Positions 41,668 to 44,480 of a stretch of DNA of 44,480 nt are shown here, piece after piece. How positions within the stretch are numbered: the first letter of the stretch is position 1; every line of letters begins with the position of its first letter. A program made the translations under genes and the position numbers. The stretch is taken from the NCBI RefSeq assembly GCF_003026495.1, contig NZ_PYMA01000029.1:1-44480 (forward strand), in the 5' to 3' direction. The notes under the pieces were generated by a model. It was not told where the DNA came from. It saw only the letters and a list, made by a program, of their open reading frames with translations, and made no database searches. This stretch comes from Photobacterium sanctipauli. Lineage in GTDB: Bacteria > Pseudomonadota > Gammaproteobacteria > Enterobacterales > Vibrionaceae.

Positions 41668-43143
41668 ATGATGAGTTTGAATAATTGTGCCATTGCCCGC
41701 TTACCAATGAACCCCTCACTGCGCAGCTTAATGCTGATCTTGTTCATTCTATTTAGCGCAAGTCTGGTTGTGAGTTTTGATGTTCATGCGCAAGGAGAGC
41801 ATGCAGAGTTAGTCAAAATAGAATCATGGCTTGGTGAGAGAGTCGACAATCCGGATAAAGAGCTGGCACAAACCTATGCGGTCAATGAGCAGCTCATACT
41901 GAACATCGAAGTGTCGACACCAAGGTGGTTTACAGGTGGTACACGTATTGGTGATATTGAAATCCCCAATGTGATTGTAAAACAGCGCAATCCATTGGCG
42001 ACGAATTATACCAAGCGTGAAAATGGCCAGACTTGGTCGGTGCAACTTTGGGAAATCACCCTATATCCTCAAGCAGCAGGCCAATACCAAATAGCGCCTA
42101 TTCAGGTGGATACATCGGTCTCCGGTAGGGATGGCAAAACTGTTAGAACCACTCTAAGTACGACACCGAATGAGTTTAGGGTGACAGTGCCATCGCAGCT
42201 ACAAACGCTAACAGATAAGAAGTGGCTCTCGGCAAGCAAAGTGAATATCGATCAGGCGTGGCAAGTGGCTTCTGGTAACGGTAGCCAATCAGGCGAGCTG
42301 TCGACACTGAAAGTCGGAGACACGATTACCCGAACAGTGAAAGTGACCGCGAATGATACGTTGTCGGTACTGATCCCCCCTTTGCTTGATACACCTGTTG
42401 AAGGCAATAAAGGAAGCTCAGGCTCCAATGAGGTAACAATATCATCGAAGTACCATTGCTATTCTCAGCCCAGCAAATTGGAAGATACCCAAACACGAGG
42501 TCACTATATCTCTAGCAGAGAAGAGGTGGTGACCTATGTTGTTCAAGCTGGTGGTGAGGTGACGTTGTCACCTGCTGAGTTGTATTGGTGGAATACATCA
42601 ACCAATCAACTTGAAGTGATGACCTTAACGGGCAAGACGTTTAACGTAAAACATACCTTTGGATCATTTGTTGCTGAATACCGAGCCAGGGTTCTCGCCG
42701 GCATTACCATTATAGCGGGGCTTGGGCTTTCGATAGGGTTTGTCGCGAGATACTACGCAAACAGGCCAACACCACTTTGGGGGCAATTTGCTGAATCTGT
42801 AGTTAAGCAGCACTGGCCAAAAGCGACTGGATTGGTGTATCGAAAATTAAGACGTGACACTCGATTAATCGAGCTTAATCAATATAGCCAAAATGCTATT
42901 TATCAGAACAAAACGTGGAAGAAAGTAAGTCATGCTTTGCAGAATAGCCCAAAACAGAAAAAGGGCAGTACAAGGCAAAAATGGGGTCTGCAAAAGTTGT
43001 TTTTCTCTGCTTGGCGTCAGATCAGAAAACCGGAACAGCAACAGAGAAATTTTAAATTTGCGATCCCTAAGGCATTGCCAGAGTTAGAAAATATTCGCCC
43101 AAAGGCCGACGCTTCTCTACACTCAAATTATAACAATGATTAA
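41668..43143 (+). CDS. BatD-family protein
   Basis: A 491-residue protein beginning at ATG 41668, one base after the upstream stop codon, with GGGGAGAG before it. A signal peptide with a longer than usual n-region ends near VHAQG (about 39). The periplasmic part is made of beta-sandwich repeats with the BatD stretches LILNIEVSTPRWFTGG and TYVVQAGGEVTLSPAELYWWN. A membrane helix at about 335-357 is followed by a 130-residue, very basic cytoplasmic tail. Last structural gene of the MoxR operon; the LysR gene starts 42 bp later. Confidence 0.88.
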   Translation: MMSLNNCAIARLPMNPSLRSLMLILFILFSASLVVSFDVHAQGEHAELVKIESWLGERVDNPDKELAQTYAVNEQLILNIEVSTPRWFTGGTRIGDIEIPNVIVKQRNPLATNYTKRENGQTWSVQLWEITLYPQAAGQYQIAPIQVDTSVSGRDGKTVRTTLSTTPNEFRVTVPSQLQTLTDKKWLSASKVNIDQAWQVASGNGSQSGELSTLKVGDTITRTVKVTANDTLSVLIPPLLDTPVEGNKGSSGSNEVTISSKYHCYSQPSKLEDTQTRGHYISSREEVVTYVVQAGGEVTLSPAELYWWNTSTNQLEVMTLTGKTFNVKHTFGSFVAEYRARVLAGITIIAGLGLSIGFVARYYANRPTPLWGQFAESVVKQHWPKATGLVYRKLRRDTRLIELNQYSQNAIYQNKTWKKVSHALQNSPKQKKGSTRQKWGLQKLFFSAWRQIRKPEQQQRNFKFAIPKALPELENIRPKADASLHSNYNND

Positions 43144-43185
43144 TTTATTTTTTTATTTTACGCGAGTTAACCCATTAGCCGAATA

Positions 43186-44088
43186 ATGAAGAGTACCGAA
43201 TTAAACCTTATTCCCATATTTGTCGCCGTTTTTGAAGAGCAAAACTTATCACGAGCCGCAGCGCGCATGGACATCAGCCAGCCTGCGGTGAGCAAGGCAC
43301 TCAAACGTATGCGCGACATCTATGATGATCCCTTGTTTCACCGCACGACAAGCGGGGTAGAGCCAACGACTTTTGCATGTGATATTTACCCGGCAATGGC
43401 GGCGGCATTGAAGAACTTCAGCTCGACATTGTCAGCTTCAAGGGAGTTCGATCCGAAAACATCGCAGCGGATATTCTCAATTGCCTGTGTATCAGTAGCT
43501 AGCTATTTATTGATACCGGCATTGATCAATCTGATCAGGAAGGAAGCACCGAATGTCGCTTTGGAAGTCCATCCGCTGTTTACTGAAGATATGGAAGCCG
43601 ATCTCAGGTTACAGCGATATGATTTGATCATTGATATGGCGCCAAGAGGGCGAACATTATTGAAGACGGAAGTCATTTATTCAGAGCCGCTTAATGTCGT
43701 GTGTAGTCAATCCCACCCGCGAATAGGCGACCAAATTTCATGGGACGAATTCCTAGCCGAAGACCATGTGGTTGTCTCCCGGTGGCATAGCCGCCGTAGC
43801 TTGCTGAATTCTGACGATATTCCTCAGCTAGAAAAACGTAATATCGTGGTTCGCGCTGCAGGGGCGGTGGAAATGCTACCGATCATCTCAAGCTCCGACA
43901 TGATAGGGATCTTACCTAAATCGACCCTAACGGAGTTTGGGCAAATGTACGGTGTGAAACGTCTTGAGCTTCCAGCCGGTGAAACCCACCGCGAACTTTG
44001 CACCATCTGGCATCCCAGCCGTACCTCCGAAAGTAGCCACCGTTGGTTGCGCCAATTGATCCAAAAGGTGGCGAAAGGGATATTTTAG
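43186..44088 (+). CDS. LysR-family transcriptional regulator
   Basis: A 300-residue regulator. N-terminal winged helix-turn-helix: LNLIPIFVAVFEEQNLSRAA, then ARMDISQPAVSKALKRMRD (about 5-45). The C-terminal substrate-binding-like domain (about 90-295) has IDMAPRGRTLL and VVSRWHSRRSL. The N-terminus resembles the NodD/LeuO-like branch (T-E-L-N-L-I-P-I-F). It lies 42 bp after batD on the same strand and may be cotranscribed. The likely target is the sulfatase/moxR promoter, which has two T-N11-A palindromes. Ribosome-binding site weak. The inducer is unknown, perhaps a product of the sulfatase. Confidence 0.9.
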   Translation: MKSTELNLIPIFVAVFEEQNLSRAAARMDISQPAVSKALKRMRDIYDDPLFHRTTSGVEPTTFACDIYPAMAAALKNFSSTLSASREFDPKTSQRIFSIACVSVASYLLIPALINLIRKEAPNVALEVHPLFTEDMEADLRLQRYDLIIDMAPRGRTLLKTEVIYSEPLNVVCSQSHPRIGDQISWDEFLAEDHVVVSRWHSRRSLLNSDDIPQLEKRNIVVRAAGAVEMLPIISSSDMIGILPKSTLTEFGQMYGVKRLELPAGETHRELCTIWHPSRTSESSHRWLRQLIQKVAKGIF

Positions 44089-44270
44089 TGATAGCTCTAA
44101 ATTAGGTGTAAGTGTGGTGGGCTTTGAGGTGGTTTAACTTATATTTGTCCCTTTTCGTGTTTTCACCAATTTATACTTCTAGCCGGTAGAGCCCAGTTTG
44201 ACTTAGCTCTCTTCATATTTGTAATGTATCTAGAGATATGCAACTTACTACCTGATGAACAGGAATTAGG

Positions 44271-44353
44271 ATGGAACCAATAGTCGTCTCTCCACCATTG
44301 CGTGGTGATTGGAATGCATTAAATTGTCCAGGAGATCAGGTCCCTAGCCATGG
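44271..44353 (+). pseudogene. 5' end of a probable M23-type peptidase gene, cut by an IS insertion
   Basis: ATG 44271, preceded by AGGA, opens a frame reading MEPIVVSPPLRGDWNALNC, then PGDQVPSHG. This resembles the N-terminus of a group of M23 (LytM-like) metallopeptidases, where L-R-G-x-W, N-x-P-G-D and V-P-S-H-G are conserved. After codon 27 the reading passes into the IS3-type terminus and stops at 44385-44387 after a run of unrelated residues. The remainder of the gene should lie beyond the element, outside the window. Family assignment is from memory of a short stretch. Confidence 0.5.
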
Positions 44354-44480
44354 TGATCTGCTCCAGCCAGACTGGACACTTCATTAAGCGACATTTTGCT
44401 TTTCAAAGTTAACTGGGCTTAGGTACCCAAGAGCACTGTGCCTTCTCGTCTGATTATAATCAACCTCAATGTACTCAAAG
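44354..44480 (-). mobile_element. IS3-family insertion sequence, right end (partial)
   Basis: The element enters from the right edge with its transposase on the minus strand. Its terminus is placed at 44354 because similarity to the interrupted gene ends there, the sequence begins with TG (TGATCTGCTCCAG), as IS3-family ends do, and the transposase stop lies 30 bp inside. A boundary at 44351 is also possible. The other end and the target duplication are outside the window. Confidence 0.65.
44384..44480 (-). CDS. IS3-family transposase (OrfB), C-terminal 31 residues
   Basis: Read on the minus strand: FEYIEVDYNQTRRHSALGYL, then SPVNFEKQNVA and TAA. The Y-I-x-x-(Y/F)-N-x-x-R-x-H-S-A-L-G-Y-x-S-P-x-x-F-E pattern is the hallmark end of the integrase-core domain of IS3-family transposases. 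It is truncated by the window edge at its 5' side. Confidence 0.92.
   Translation of the reverse strand, partial: FEYIEVDYNQTRRHSALGYLSPVNFEKQNVA

Noticed and set aside
44325..44378. TGTCCAG ... CTGGACA flanking pair near the right edge, first read as the IS terminal repeat
   Set aside because: 44325-44353 belongs to the frame of the interrupted peptidase-like gene, so the match is coincidental; the IS end is better placed at 44354.

Overview
The window looks like chromosomal DNA of a marine gammaproteobacterium, most likely Vibrionaceae (Vibrio, Photobacterium, Grimontia or a relative). This rests on the enterobacterial/Vibrio-like sequences of the NAD-malic enzyme, PepT, PepE, DcuC, YqaB and the DtpA-type peptide transporter, on moderate GC, and on short intergenic regions with classic hairpin terminators. 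I saw no tRNA, rRNA or CRISPR. The taxonomic call is inference from protein resemblance only.

Layout, left to right. 1-83 is the C-terminal end of an IS110/IS1111-type transposase. 168-5250 is an RND efflux pump (permease plus adaptor, overlapping by 4 bp) divergent from its TetR-type regulator, with two copies of a 14-bp motif between them. 5401-9759 holds an orphan periplasmic solute-binding protein, an NhaC-family antiporter, the phosphatase YqaB, a membrane protein and a small lipoprotein. 9859-13596 is an accessory-looking stretch: a WYL-domain regulator of BrxR/CapW-like layout, a zinc-ribbon protein, and a 573-residue protein joining a SAM methyltransferase to an HNH nuclease. 13749-19615 has a retropepsin-like protease, PepE, a divergent FolD paralogue, a POT peptide transporter, a second orphan binding protein and two small unknowns.

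19802-31980 is metabolic: a lipoprotein 5'-nucleotidase, an RpiR-DcuC-PepT cluster, an AGCS amino-acid symporter, malic enzyme and a polysaccharide deacetylase. Peptide and amino-acid use recurs (PepE, PepT, DtpA, AGCS, two binding proteins). 32239-34486 carries a YeeE/YedE sulfur transporter, a 64-codon gene with its own terminator, and a non-coding tandem array with an exact 125-bp period. 34682-44088 is one regulatory block: a secreted sulfatase divergent from a MoxR-DUF58-DUF4381-VWA-VWA/TPR-BatD operon that ends in a LysR gene. The shared promoter holds two overlapping 15-bp palindromes of T-N11-A type one helical turn apart. At the right edge an IS3-family element has inserted after codon 27 of a gene that looks like an M23-type peptidase.

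The best candidates for something undescribed are the methyltransferase-HNH fusion, the sulfatase/MoxR-Bat/LysR locus with its double dyad, and the 125-bp array. None can be proved novel from sequence reading alone.
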